Of a DNA stretch of 15,000 bases, positions 1 to 9,935 are shown in pieces. Position 1 is the stretch's first letter. Each line of letters opens with the position of its first letter. The stretch is from Glandiceps talaboti (Eukaryota > Hemichordata > Enteropneusta > Spengelidae), in the NCBI RefSeq assembly GCF_964340395.1, contig NC_135554.1, forward strand, positions 4,820,475-4,835,474, written 5' to 3'. The notes below the pieces were generated by a model that saw nothing but the letters and a program-made list of their open reading frames with translations, was not told where the DNA came from and made no database searches. Both the position numbers and the translations under genes were made by a program.

Positions 1-1775
1 ATCTCGGAATATTTATTTTCAAAAACACTTCAGAACATGTACTCTTTAAAACAGAGTCACAAATCATTAGCAAATATTAATCTAGAGACTGGCGACAAGC
101 GCCATGGGTAATTTTGCAATGCTAGGAGTATCAAAGTTGGTCTTCACATTGTTTGGGAAATTGGTTTCAAGACATTTGAAGCTCCTAAAATTGTTTACTT
201 TAATACCCATGATGCCTCAGAACAATGTAAGTTCTTCTGAGTACAATTAACCATGTATTAGCTCTCTTTCACAGATCTTGCACTTGGGAAGGGTCAGTGA
301 AATTGATATTGGTGGCTTTCTAAGGAAACTTAGTAAGGAATGCCGTTATTAAGACAAAGTCAGCCTCATGTTTTTTTCAATTATTGCTGAAGGTACAACA
401 TATCGTACTTTAGTCATTCCATTAATAATCTGAAAGAATTGGCTTACGTGAAAAAGCGGATCTGTTGATTAAATTTTGCTGAGTTTTGGATATTCTACCA
501 ATTCACAACAAATATAGTTAGCTGTGCTGACTTTCTATGTACTCGTGTTTATAACACTTTCATTTGAAAACCATATAGCTGCACTATACATGTAACTGGA
601 ATGTTGTGTAGTTAGGCATAATAATGTACTCGTAATATACTACAACATTAAAAGTACTGCGTCATCTGTGGGTAAACGTATTTTCTGTAGCTGCAGTATT
701 CACGATTATGAAATCAAACTGACTTTTGGGTCCGAACCAAAACATTAATAGATAAAATGATTGTTTTAAATAAATAACTGGCCAATTTGTAGTGAATATA
801 TGTTTGATTATTTGATGAAAGCAACTCCCAGTTGCAGCTAGTGCAAGTTTAAAATGCAATACAATTTGATAATTTACTTGAATTGTGGTGTTATCTAATA
901 AAAAGTTTTACGATGCCTTTGATACAGTGGTCGTTGCAGCAGTTATACAGTATTTATATAGATAGTTCAGATGTCAGAGATATATCGTCTCAGAAATAAG
1001 TTCCGATTTGACAGTATCAAATATCAGCAGCATGAGAACACATTAATGTGAGGTCTGCGGACCTAGAGGGACAAACTTGATACTTAATTCAGGAAACTGG
1101 ATAGTGCATCTGGGAAATCTATCCGCGTTGTGATTCCGGAATGAAACTATGAAAAAGTAAAAAGATATTTCAATAATCGACGATATTTAAGGCCACTTAT
1201 TGGGTCTTCAGGTAGATAAGTGAAGTCGACTTTTTTCTTCACGAACGTGAGAATGGTTCCGTCAAACAATACGATTTGGATCCCCATCCTTATGTATGTC
1301 TAACATAGACAGACATTTTCTATGTTTTGCTAAAACTTTGTGTCTGGCACAACTGTTTGCAAACATGGAGTTCTGCGACTGCGTACTAAGTGGTTGTGGC
1401 TCATTAAATAGCTACGGTATATAATACCCCCTGGAGGAACAAATTGACTTTTTTTTACAATTTCACATCATTGTACTTACAAGTATAAAAAGAAACAAGG
1501 TCACACTTTAGATAGCTTAGGAAAATTAATTGAGATTCGCATCACGTGTGTGTTATGTGTCTGACAATATATCTACCAATTAGTGTTGAGAGTCGAGTAG
1601 ACTTCTCATTACCTGTGACCGTCGTAGTCTTTTCTTAAGAAACTCAAAATCGATGGCGATACCTTAGCAAACTTACATGGGATGACTCCACATTTATGGC
1701 AGTATCTGTGTACCTTGTTAGAATCCCAATTAGATACACGCGTCTAAAATTAACGAACACACGAATGCATAGAAT
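1..1775. other. AT-rich stretch with no recognisable gene
   Basis: No supportable gene, RNA gene or mobile element is visible here on either strand. Stops are frequent in all frames. The longest frames are a 65-codon one on the minus strand at 662-859 and part of an 82-codon minus-strand frame starting at 1892; neither resembles a known domain. A weak inverted repeat (8-bp arms at 1302-1309 and 1319-1326) is within chance expectation. The segment is best read as intergenic or intronic. Confidence 0.7.
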
Positions 1776-1802
1776 AGAGAGAGAGAGAGAGCGAGCGAGC
1801 GC
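1776..1802. repeat. Compound AG / GCGA microsatellite
   Basis: Eight AG dinucleotides at 1776-1791 run directly into a short GCGA-type tetranucleotide run ending at 1802, followed by a few CA steps. This is a compound simple repeat. A minus-strand open frame crosses it, but that only reflects the lack of stop codons in AG/GCGA repeats. Confidence 0.9.
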
Positions 1803-2680
1803 ACACAAATAAAACGGAACTTGAACGAAGAGAAAACAGGTAGAATTGACAAATTTGTGAAAAATAAAATATTTCAAATCAAAAGAGCACATGAAGTAAT
1901 GTAAATAAAAGAAACTGGCCTCGATTTAACAAAATGGCCAAAATGAAATTGTATTTTACAAGATAGGGCTTGTACAAAACCAGGGGACAACTCCGATTAT
2001 TAATAGCCTACATGGATTATTGATTTCGGCAATTGCGCTTGGGAATATTTCACAAGAATTACTAAATTTCTTCTTCTATATAAAATGCCGATATTTTATC
2101 CGCCATGACACATATTAAACCTACCAATCAGCAAACGTATATAATGGCTCGATAGTTGTGAATGAGTTCAAAGGTCAACGAATAGAAACGGTATTTGATG
2201 ATGCCGTTCACTTTTTCACCATAAGCGTATCTGTGAGAGATTAGTGCTAGGCTGGCGATTTTACTGTTCAGATAACGATGAATCCGTTCCGCATAATTAC
2301 AAAGAAATGAGATAAGAGCGTTTAATACATCCAATATGAACTGTGTCAAGCAATGTAATTAAAGTGAAATCTTCCATTTTGATGACCATCACTGCACAAA
2401 TCGCATCACCTCACACCACTCACTTTAATCACATAGAGACTATACACGTCTATTCACCCCTTGACTCTATATTTGTCACGGAACACAATTTACTTTCCTT
2501 TTAATGGAGGAATGCGGACGAGCTTATCAGCATACATATAAAGAATGTTCAAGCAAGCCTGTACACATGGCATTGTGGCTGACGTATCTATAGAAACTGA
2601 ATGTGATAGTGTATACGGCAAGTTGCCGCTCACTATTGATCTACCAAGCTGATGCTATTTTTTACCGCCTTAAATTACTG
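1803..2680. other. AT-rich stretch with no recognisable gene
   Basis: No gene is recognised. A 73-codon minus-strand frame (2128-2349) starts on TTG and encodes a hydrophobic, Ile/Leu/Tyr-rich peptide of the sort AT-rich non-coding DNA gives by chance. No repeat, RNA or transposon signature was seen. Confidence 0.65.
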
Positions 2681-2684
2681 AAAT

Positions 2685-2700
2685 TCTTTTTTTTTTCCAG
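2685..2700 (+). other. Possible 3' splice acceptor (polypyrimidine tract + CAG)
   Basis: A run of almost pure T ends in CCAG at 2700, matching the metazoan 3' splice-site consensus. The frame that begins at 2701 stays open for 30 codons to a TAA at 2791-2793, and a GTATGA donor-like site lies at 2741. No protein family is recognised in the frame and the sequence after it is very A-rich. Acceptor-like strings are common by chance in AT-rich DNA, so this is only a weak candidate. Confidence 0.15.
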
Positions 2701-3074
2701 TTCTATGTGTTTAAGTTAATCGTTGCTTCATTTCAAGCAAGTATGAATCTTAGGCTCATGAAGAAATCGACGTTTTTTAACATCGAAAATTAAAAAATAC
2801 TACGAAACACCTGCAATTATAAACAAAATGGAACAAAACAAAGAAAAAATAAGAAAACAACGGAACAAACCACCAAAACAAATAAATTCAACTCTAAATA
2901 TACGCGAGATCAACAAGGGTAGTCCTAACTTACAACACCCACGTCCCGCAGTTTCAATTTGTCAAGAACCTTTGAGAAATCTGTGCTGTAATAACACTGG
3001 GGACAAATAGATAACCTTTTTTAATTTATTCATGGCAGAGTTTTGAATATAAAAGTGATAACATATATATATAA

Positions 3075-3101
3075 AATCTTTCAGTAATCAGCAATGTGGA
3101 A
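3075..3101 (+). repeat. 27-bp direct repeat, copy 1
   Basis: This segment matches 3668-3694 at 26 of 27 positions; the one difference is A versus C at 3093/3686. It begins AATCTTTCAGTAATCAGC and ends in ATGTGGAA. Flanking bases do not align, so the similarity is sharply bounded. Likely two fragments of one dispersed repeat family, or a small local duplication. Confidence 0.75.
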
Positions 3102-3667
3102 CTGACTTTTTATAATTTTATGACAACTCCCTTAATTCTAAATTATACGTACGTCTACAAAACAAAAAAAGAACCTTCATCTAGATTCCGTATTGTTCAC
3201 CGATGGAAAAAAAGAAGCGCCGATCCGATGTATGAACTCAACTCCGTCGTTGCTGCTGACTATCACGTTTCATGTACACTGTGTCACAGTTAATGTATAA
3301 CATAATGATAACAAACATTTGGTTCTCTTTCAATCTAAAGACTGACTAACAAACATTTTTAACAAACTGTCCATATTGGTCAGATATTACAAGATTTATC
3401 GATAATGGCATAAGACATTATATAGGATGTTGTATTCCTTAAAGCACACGATGAAAATTTTCCTTGCAGGAAACTGAAGTATTTATCGTAGTTGACCTTC
3501 ACTGCTCAAATTCAAGATAATTCTCCACAAAAAAGGCGACTGCATGATCATGACCAACTCACGAGGGAACGAAATCGACCTTGCAAGGGCTACTACGTAT
3601 ATAAGAGGCAACCAAGAGTATAAATGCCCTTAGGGGACCAATTTTGGTCAAAATCGAAAATCTGGCC

Positions 3668-3694
3668 AATCTTTCAGTAATCAGCCATGTGGAA
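3668..3694 (+). repeat. 27-bp direct repeat, copy 2
   Basis: Second copy of the 27-bp repeat, 593 bp downstream of the first and in the same orientation, with a single mismatch. The copy lies next to a short palindromic string (GACCAA..TTGGTC near 3637-3650). The 593-bp interval does not look like a transposon body: no open frame of useful size is present. Confidence 0.75.
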
Positions 3695-3841
3695 ACTTGC
3701 ACAAAGTCAAATACAAAAGAACTAAGAAACTGCAATATACTTTAAAGTTGTTGTACAGAGAAATATAGTGAAATATCAGTATTTTACTTTCCTCGCTGCA
3801 TCAACGTAAAATTTCGTTATATATAATTCTTCATTTTGGAA

Positions 3842-3984
3842 ATGTATATCTATATATATGTGTGTATTTACTTATTTACTTACTCATTTACATAATAATT
3901 AATTAATTAACATGTAAATAGGTTTAATTCATTCATTCATTCATTTCATTCGTAATTCATTTTATTTTTCATGGGGGGGGGGGG
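3842..3984. repeat. Low-complexity cluster: TA/TG, ATTTACTT-like, AATT, ATTC and G12
   Basis: Several simple repeats sit end to end: TA/TG steps at about 3845-3866, an imperfect ATTTACTT-type run at about 3867-3890, AATT units at 3897-3910, ATTC/ATTTC units at 3927-3951, then a homopolymer of twelve G at 3973-3984. Such a cluster is prone to slippage, and the exact G-run length may also be a sequencing or assembly uncertainty. Confidence 0.85.
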
Positions 3985-5053
3985 TGGCGTTACATCGGCA
4001 CCTGACTGTTTTACATGAGGTTAGATCAAGTGAAGTTTGAAGCCGTTCTGCGCAGTCTCATTACATTTACTTTTTTTCATTTTTTACTACGTTACTTACG
4101 ACTTGCACATTCGGCGAAAATGACACACAAAGGAATTTGTCCGTTCTTTCCTACATAAACCCCATCATGTTTATTATTTGTAATTAATGAACTAGTTTTA
4201 ATAATCATAACTCCAACGACAATTTAGACAAATACTTGCATATAATACAATGACCTAATTTCATGCCATAAAATGAATCATCGATATCGATACTGTTTAA
4301 TTACATATATTACAGATGAGAATTCCGGCTGTAGATAACATTCCATTCGATCATAGTACCAGATTTTCACACCTTCAAATAAACATAAATTGGCATCATA
4401 GCAAAGCAAAGTTCAAGTCCATGTCCCGTTAATTACGATTATGACCTCATTTTATATGAAAGTGTTGTGTAACAAATGCTGCTTTGAAACAATAATATCC
4501 TTAAAAAGGAACTGCTTCAGAAATTCAAGACTGTTTTTTACTCAGTATAAACGATTACTTGACGTTACTCTATTATCTCGTTCAACAATAAACTGACCAG
4601 ATAAAATAAGACATTTGTGTTACATTTCATTCATAATTGTCAATCTTTCAAATCAATGACACACTTTTGGTTTGTAATAATCCATTCTTAATTCCTGCTT
4701 ACTATTCAGGTTTGTAACACTACAAATTCTAACCGCTAACATGATTGTAATAAAATTGACTATCGAACAAGAAAGAGTGACCCAAATGAAAGACATTTAA
4801 TATCAACTTGCTTGGATTACACGTTACCTACAGTTATTCCCAGTCTATTCAGAGCCGTTTGTTGTCTTTTCTTGTTCACTTAGTCCGAGAAAAGTGATTG
4901 GTTTTTGTAGCCCTTGGCACAATACTTCTTGTTAAGGGATAATATCAAAACGGTGTATGTCTGTAACCATGGTAACCACAAGCGAACAACTATTTCGTAA
5001 AGGTAATGTACTGTAAATATCTGAAATACAATATGACGTTTAGATGGAGATTG
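3985..5053. other. AT-rich stretch with no recognisable gene
   Basis: No supportable gene or repeat. A 12-bp perfect palindrome (ATCGATATCGAT, 4280-4291) and a CCATGGTAACC string near 4967-4979, loosely like half of an RFX-type X-box, are present, but both are within chance expectation. The 77-codon minus-strand frame at 4990-5223 is Pro/Thr-rich only because it reads through the G-rich tract at 5054-5096. Confidence 0.6.
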
Positions 5054-5059
5054 AGGTGT

Positions 5060-5088
5060 GGGGAGATGGGAGTGGGAGTGGGGGAGGG
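5060..5088 (+). other. G-quadruplex-type G-run cluster
   Basis: Five runs of three or more G on the plus strand (5060-5063, 5068-5070, 5074-5076, 5080-5084, 5086-5088) are separated by loops of 4, 3, 3 and 1 bases. This satisfies the standard intramolecular G-quadruplex pattern of four G-runs of at least three with loops of one to seven. It stands out sharply from AT-rich surroundings. Whether it folds or has any role cannot be told from sequence. Confidence 0.8.
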
Positions 5089-5096
5089 TGGTGTAG

Positions 5097-5953
5097 GATC
5101 TTCTAAGTTGAAATTACACTTGTAAATTGTACTACTCGCAATGTTACAGTAAAAAGACGTTCTGTGAGGATTAAATCTACGATGGATATTTGTGGTGACT
5201 GTTCCAATTGAAAAGTAGAGCATGATTAGTTATTGATGTTCGTCATGGCTGTTGAATCCATTATGTTGTTGTATGGCTATACGTTAGAAACGACACACTT
5301 CAATATACACTAACGTCCATCACCACTGAACACTTTGGCGTAAGACCCTTCTATTTCTTTCTTCGGCGTACATCCATCAAATCTACCGGTAGGTGATTGC
5401 TCAGATGCTATTCACCCAAGCTGTGAGCCTGACATTGTTAAAAGAAGGTCACTTTCTTTCCATTAAAGCTGCCAAGCAGAGCCGCTGTCAATACATATCT
5501 AGCAGCTATTTAGTTGCTTGATCACACAGCGTGACATCCAGTTCTCTGACTTACACGATGTGACTTTGGATTGTCACTATGTATTACTAAATGTTAACCT
5601 GCAAGCTATTTAGATGTTAATTTATTTCCTGTATGCAAATGCTTGAAATAATTTAAAAAGAATGTGTACCTCCGTTTTAAGAGTTTGTTTACTAGACTCT
5701 AACGAAACGCCTTTCTACATCCGCCAGTTTACTTCTGCTTAGACGAATAAACTAATCCTACAGATCAAAGCTATTAATTCTGACAGTTTTCAGGTTTGAG
5801 CGCCACTTTATAATCATATATTACTTTGAATCATGCTAAAATTGGCACACATATCTTGTTGCCGGTATGATATTTTCAATATGTGCATTTTAAAGAAAAT
5901 TAGATTGAATGCATTGTAAAATGAACAGCAACACATCTCTCCTATAATTTCAG
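5097..5953. other. AT-rich stretch with no recognisable gene
   Basis: No gene, RNA gene or repeat is recognised. One perfect POU-type octamer, ATGCAAAT, lies at 5633-5640; a single 8-mer is not evidence of a regulatory element. The right edge (5936-5953) is a pyrimidine-rich run ending in CAG, which could be the acceptor of the exon-like segment that follows. Confidence 0.6.
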
Positions 5954-6106
5954 TCTTTGTTTGACGCCAAGAATCAACGTTGTTGCCTGCCTGCCTGAGT
6001 GCAGTGACTTTATGATGGCTATAAATCCACCTTCGAACGATATTACCTTTTTACAATCCGTGCAAGAAGTCGACCGTGATTTCAAAATGATTGTCATTGC
6101 GAAAGG
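5954..6106 (+). CDS. Candidate internal exon, unknown protein (weak)
   Basis: The segment follows a pyrimidine-rich stretch ending in TTTCAG at 5953, a plausible 3' splice site. After one leftover base it reads open for about 50 codons (5955-6104) with a mixed amino-acid composition: an early RINVVACLPEC stretch, then NPPSNDITFLQSVQEVD, then FKMIVIAKG. Base composition is visibly less AT-rich than the flanks. Possible donors are GTGGTA at 6107 and GTATTA at 6110; both are imperfect. Past that point the frame stays open to 6254, but the sequence turns AT-rich and the peptide becomes Tyr/Cys-rich, as expected of intron. I recognise no family. Against it: the whole open frame (98 codons including the stop) is within chance for this window, and no partner exon is seen. 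Part of the apparent coding signal is a small CTGC repeat at about 5985-5996. Confidence 0.2.
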
Positions 6107-6259
6107 GTGGTATTACTCTACATACTTATATTATATAGACCTGTGTTTTATGTGTCACCGAAAAGATTTATTTCAAATGCCAAGGTCGATATGTACTTGT
6201 AAAACATACTTCAGATGCCGCCCTTGCAACTCCTGGCCAGGGTTATCATGGTAACCGTG

Positions 6260-7440
6260 CTCAATTTGTCGATTTCTCACAATAATGATCTATATTGTGT
6301 TGGTATGATAATCTTTAGTAGATAGATAACTGAATGTTTGTCAATGTACTACCTATCTGAGTAGAAATCCACAAGGTAACTAAGATATATCTATATCGAT
6401 TATCTGTAAGATGTCCTAAATCATTTTAACTATTTACCTCTGCTCTTGATTAAAAAACAGAAACTGTCGTTTTGAATTACCAATTTTTTCCATCATTGTG
6501 AAATATACATGAAAAACAAAACCGACCGTAAAACCGAAATTTGATTCGATTTGAACGCGGTAATAAATCAGTCATTTTTAGTATAGAATTGCAATATCTG
6601 TAACAATATGACTTTAACATACAGTCAGAATACTACAGTGTGCATGAGCTCATTTCGACAGATGGAAATATTGGTTGGTAATCGCCAGTCAGTCACTGAC
6701 GAATTGGCATATCTCGTCCTTTTAACCATGTCAAATATGACATACGGAAAATATAGGTCGGTTGCCATTGTGCGCAAAGGTTAATGTGTATACGGTTGGT
6801 GTTGTCATAATGGCGACTTTTCTCGCAAAGAGTCAACCCGTTTTCAAATTAAACACCCAAGAGGGGAAATACACGATGAAACTGATTTCCAGAAAAACTA
6901 TACACAAAAAATAATGTTACAAATTGCTTAGGACGAGGCCATGTCATGGATTTCTCTATTACTTTTACATAATTAAATTAAGAGTAAGGTGGTGTCCATA
7001 TATGATTTTCAGATATATTTTTCTCCTGCACTGTGTACATGAAATTCACTAGCTGCTAAATATGCGATATATAGGGCTGGGTAATTTGCATAACAGAAAA
7101 AGAAACAAGCTGACTATGTTTTTTCCCCTGAGTATTGTTCGGAAGCTATTTTGAATCACCATCAGGTCGATAGTATTCACATCTAAAAAAAGTATAATAA
7201 GACCCTCGAAATGTATGGTTGTTGGTGAGGTATATGGCTTCATTATGCAAAAGGAAAAACTATGTTATGAGAACTACCTAAATAGAATTCTGTATTTGAT
7301 TTTATACCATACTCCTCATCTTTCACTGTTCCAATGAAGCGTAAATTTGTCAAAACCGTATTGACTTAGCTGCGTTGGAATTGGAGCCCTTTGTTGAAAT
7401 AACTCCTATTGGTAATCAGTACACAAGCCACGTATACTTG
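6260..7440. other. AT-rich stretch with no recognisable gene
   Basis: No supportable gene or structured repeat. A 64-codon minus-strand frame (7049-7243) is rich in Leu/Phe/Ile and has no known motif. An octamer-type ATTTGCAT lies at 7084-7091. The rest is AT-rich sequence with scattered A and T runs. Confidence 0.65.
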
Positions 7441-7446
7441 CATAAA

Positions 7447-7486
7447 TCTGATTTAAATATGCATATTATATTAACCAGTATGCAAA
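7447..7486 (+). repeat. 40-bp direct repeat, copy 1
   Basis: This segment aligns without gaps to 7656-7695 at 35 of 40 positions. The first 17 bases (TCTGATTTAAATATGCA) are identical and both end in AGTATGCAAA. A second short shared word, CAAGYCAC followed by TAT, occurs nearby at 7424, 7504 and 7772, so a wider, badly decayed local duplication is possible. Confidence 0.65.
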
Positions 7487-7655
7487 GTAGGTGAACCCGT
7501 TTACAAGTCACTTATATGCTATAAATGTATTTCTTTTCTGCGTACACTATATATGTTACCTAATGTAATACAAAAAAATTGACAATTTTCTATATGATGT
7601 AAACATGAAATTTACCATCCCAGCATATCAGAAATATACCCTTTTCAAGTATATA

Positions 7656-7695
7656 TCTGATTTAAATATGCAAATTGTATCAATTAGTATGCAAA
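7656..7695 (+). repeat. 40-bp direct repeat, copy 2
   Basis: Second copy, 209 bp downstream and in the same orientation. This copy contains a perfect POU octamer ATGCAAAT at 7668-7675 and a near match at its end, whereas copy 1 has ATGCATAT and ATGCAAAG in the matching places. Likely a local duplication; a regulatory reading is speculative. The 63-codon frame that runs through it (7605-7796) is considered chance. Confidence 0.65.
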
Positions 7696-7993
7696 CCATG
7701 GTAAATAGAAATGAAGCTCGTATTTGCGGCTATCTTTTGCGAATATATGCTGATGATTTTGATCAAATGTTCAAGCCACATATACTAAAAATATAGAGCT
7801 CTGAGATCATCAATCCCAATTCAAGGGTAAATTGATATAAATGAAAAACTTTCATGATAAAAACTGCCTCAAATAGTTGTTATAGCAACAGTGACCCTTT
7901 CCCTCAAATTCGAAAAATATATTTTGTTCGACGGAATAGAGGAAAAATCAAGTACACTTAGAATGTTTTGAATTTCTTGTTTCGTGGATGGCA

Positions 7994-8012
7994 GGGCGGG
8001 GGTGGGGTGGGG
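7994..8012 (+). other. Strong G-quadruplex-type motif with single-base loops
   Basis: Four plus-strand G-runs of 3, 5, 4 and 4 (7994-7996, 7998-8002, 8004-8007, 8009-8012) are separated by single bases C, T and T. Single-base loops give the most stable class of predicted intramolecular quadruplex, usually parallel. The motif is isolated in AT-rich sequence. No promoter, exon or origin context is recognisable around it. Confidence 0.85.
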
Positions 8013-9935
8013 TCCTAAGTTACGTTTGAGGAGCAATTCTATGAAATCATGTATGAAAGGAAGATTAGTTCACGATTATATGACAACTTGACTTGGTAAT
8101 CACGCCCACAAATCATTGGGTCATTCGTCAGCCTTGAGAACAGATTTCAATATTTAATAACGCTAACATTTAGTCTAGTTAGGCTTAATTCAAATATCGC
8201 GTAGCTCAACGGAGAATGTCCGTCGGAAATTAATCCTTTAAACTTTTGCTGGGTCACCCTACAATTTATTTAAAATATAGGCTATACTGATACCAAAATG
8301 TAGTCGTTTTAGAATCCAATATGGCCGCCGAATAGTTTGTTCACTTTATGGGAAAAGTAAAATATTTACGATTCGGAGAGAATTGAAGAACTTTGATTTT
8401 CTCGGAAATTTGTCACCAACCATGTTCTACCTTAATGATATGCAAGTCATGCCCACAGGACCTAATCATACATGTTAATCCCCTTACAGATATGGATACT
8501 ATTTTCATGTAAAATCTATTATATCTATAGAATATATTTATATATGTGGCGACACATAGTCACAAGCGTGCAAATAGAAACCGACATAGACACACATACA
8601 CAGATTGCTAGGAAACAGACATTTGATGTACCATTTAGGCGCGTGGGAATTGCATGATAAATATTTGTTTAAATTATTAGCGATAGCGCTCCATTCTGCT
8701 AACGTCGATCAATAGCAGTCAAAATGATAATGCGTCTGTTCTACAATATATAAACTTATGATGGGAAAATGCACATAATGCTTTGATGGTCGCATATTAT
8801 ATGTATGTGTTTTGGAGCCATTCAGTGAGTGTGAGGATTGCTAGGCTATCACCTTTGAAACGAAGATATTTTTTATAATTACATGTAAATATCAAAATAT
8901 TGCATTTGAAAAAAACTAAGGGAAATACAGTCACAAGCCACAAGCCTTAAACTCTCGTCAGTACATTTTTCCTTCGATAGAATATATTTTCATAAGAATG
9001 GACTACAGGTAAGGTGACGCCATCCTTAATCATCTTATACAAAATCTAAAAACCAAACAGAAAGTCATTTTATTATAAGTTTTATTAGAATATACAGTTG
9101 TATTCATTGTATACTTACCCCATCCTATGCATATCAACTGACATCCACATATTTGCAACAAATATATCACGTTAGATTATTTACTTCATCCGTAACGACG
9201 TTTTGTCATTGATGTATTTTACTGCTTCGTGTTAATGTAGTCTTTTTTAAAGAGAATATGTGGCTTCAGCAATGTTTAAACAAGAATACCGTTCACTTTG
9301 ATTCAATCGTGACGTATCGCAGTATTCAAAGCGATTTATGAAGAAGATGTTAATGCGGATATTTACTTGTCATGCCTGATGGCAAATCAAACGAAAGGCG
9401 AAGGTTTGTGCTTGGGGTCTGTGTCGCGAGATTTACATGTATGTAAAAGACACCAGAGTGGTTGACACTTCGTATCGTTTTGATCAGTGAAGACATTATG
9501 CTGTGCATACCTGACAGCGTAGCCTTTCTATACAGTGTGTGATAGACAGTGTCTTGACACAATGCTGATAAATGCATGTCAGCTAATACCAGTTGATAGA
9601 TGTACATAATTCAATTTAAGAATGAACCTGACCACGAAAGTGCATTCTATCAATCAGCACCTCTAGCCTAGTTACGCTTTTAACACTTCACAAACACCAC
9701 ATATCCAGAAATATGCAACTATTTTTTTTATTGGGATGAATATCACTCCACAAGACATTCCGTCGAATTACCAGAGACAAATATCACATCACACACTACA
9801 TACTGATAAAATAAAATAGCTTTGTAAGGGTCAGATTTATGTGGAGTCTGGAATTCAAAATTATCATGTGTCATATGAAAAAACACTTATAAAACAACAT
9901 GATTGAAATATAATAAAGAGTAACCCCGTAGTGGG
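8013..9935. other. AT-rich stretch with no recognisable gene
   Basis: No gene is supported. The plus-strand frame at 8472-8657 (61 codons) and the minus-strand frame at 9350-9607 (85 codons, ATG to TAA) have no recognised motif. The latter lies in a slightly GC-richer patch and contains donor-like sites, but no family or partner exon could be named. A short tandem doubling of CACAAGC lies at 8932-8946. No tRNA-type A/B boxes, terminal inverted repeats or target-site duplications were found. Confidence 0.6.

Larger units (their letters stand above)
2801..3841. other. AT-rich stretch, no recognisable gene, one short dispersed repeat pair
   Basis: Two small plus-strand frames (2828-3010 and 3096-3293; 60 and 65 codons) carry Lys/Asn/Thr-rich peptides without known motifs and look like chance. 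The 27-bp repeat pair listed separately lies here. The somewhat GC-richer part at about 3540-3700 holds the second copy and could be part of an old interspersed element, but no terminal repeats, tRNA-like promoter boxes or poly(A) tail were found. Confidence 0.6.

Noticed and set aside
4966-4979. X-box-like RFX site around CCATGGTAACC, with a similar ATCATGGTAACC near 6246
   Set aside because: Only one half-site fits and no promoter or ciliary gene is nearby; two short matches in 15 kb are not evidence.
7605-7796. A YADDF string in a 63-codon frame, like the catalytic motif of reverse transcriptases
   Set aside because: The surrounding residues do not follow reverse-transcriptase patterns, the frame is only 63 codons, and no other RT motif is found in any frame nearby. 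The frame also runs through a local non-coding duplication.
9350-9607. 85-codon minus-strand ATG-to-TAA frame in a slightly GC-richer patch, with donor-like sites
   Set aside because: No domain is recognised, no upstream or downstream exon can be paired with it, and the length is within chance. It is kept only as a low-priority check.
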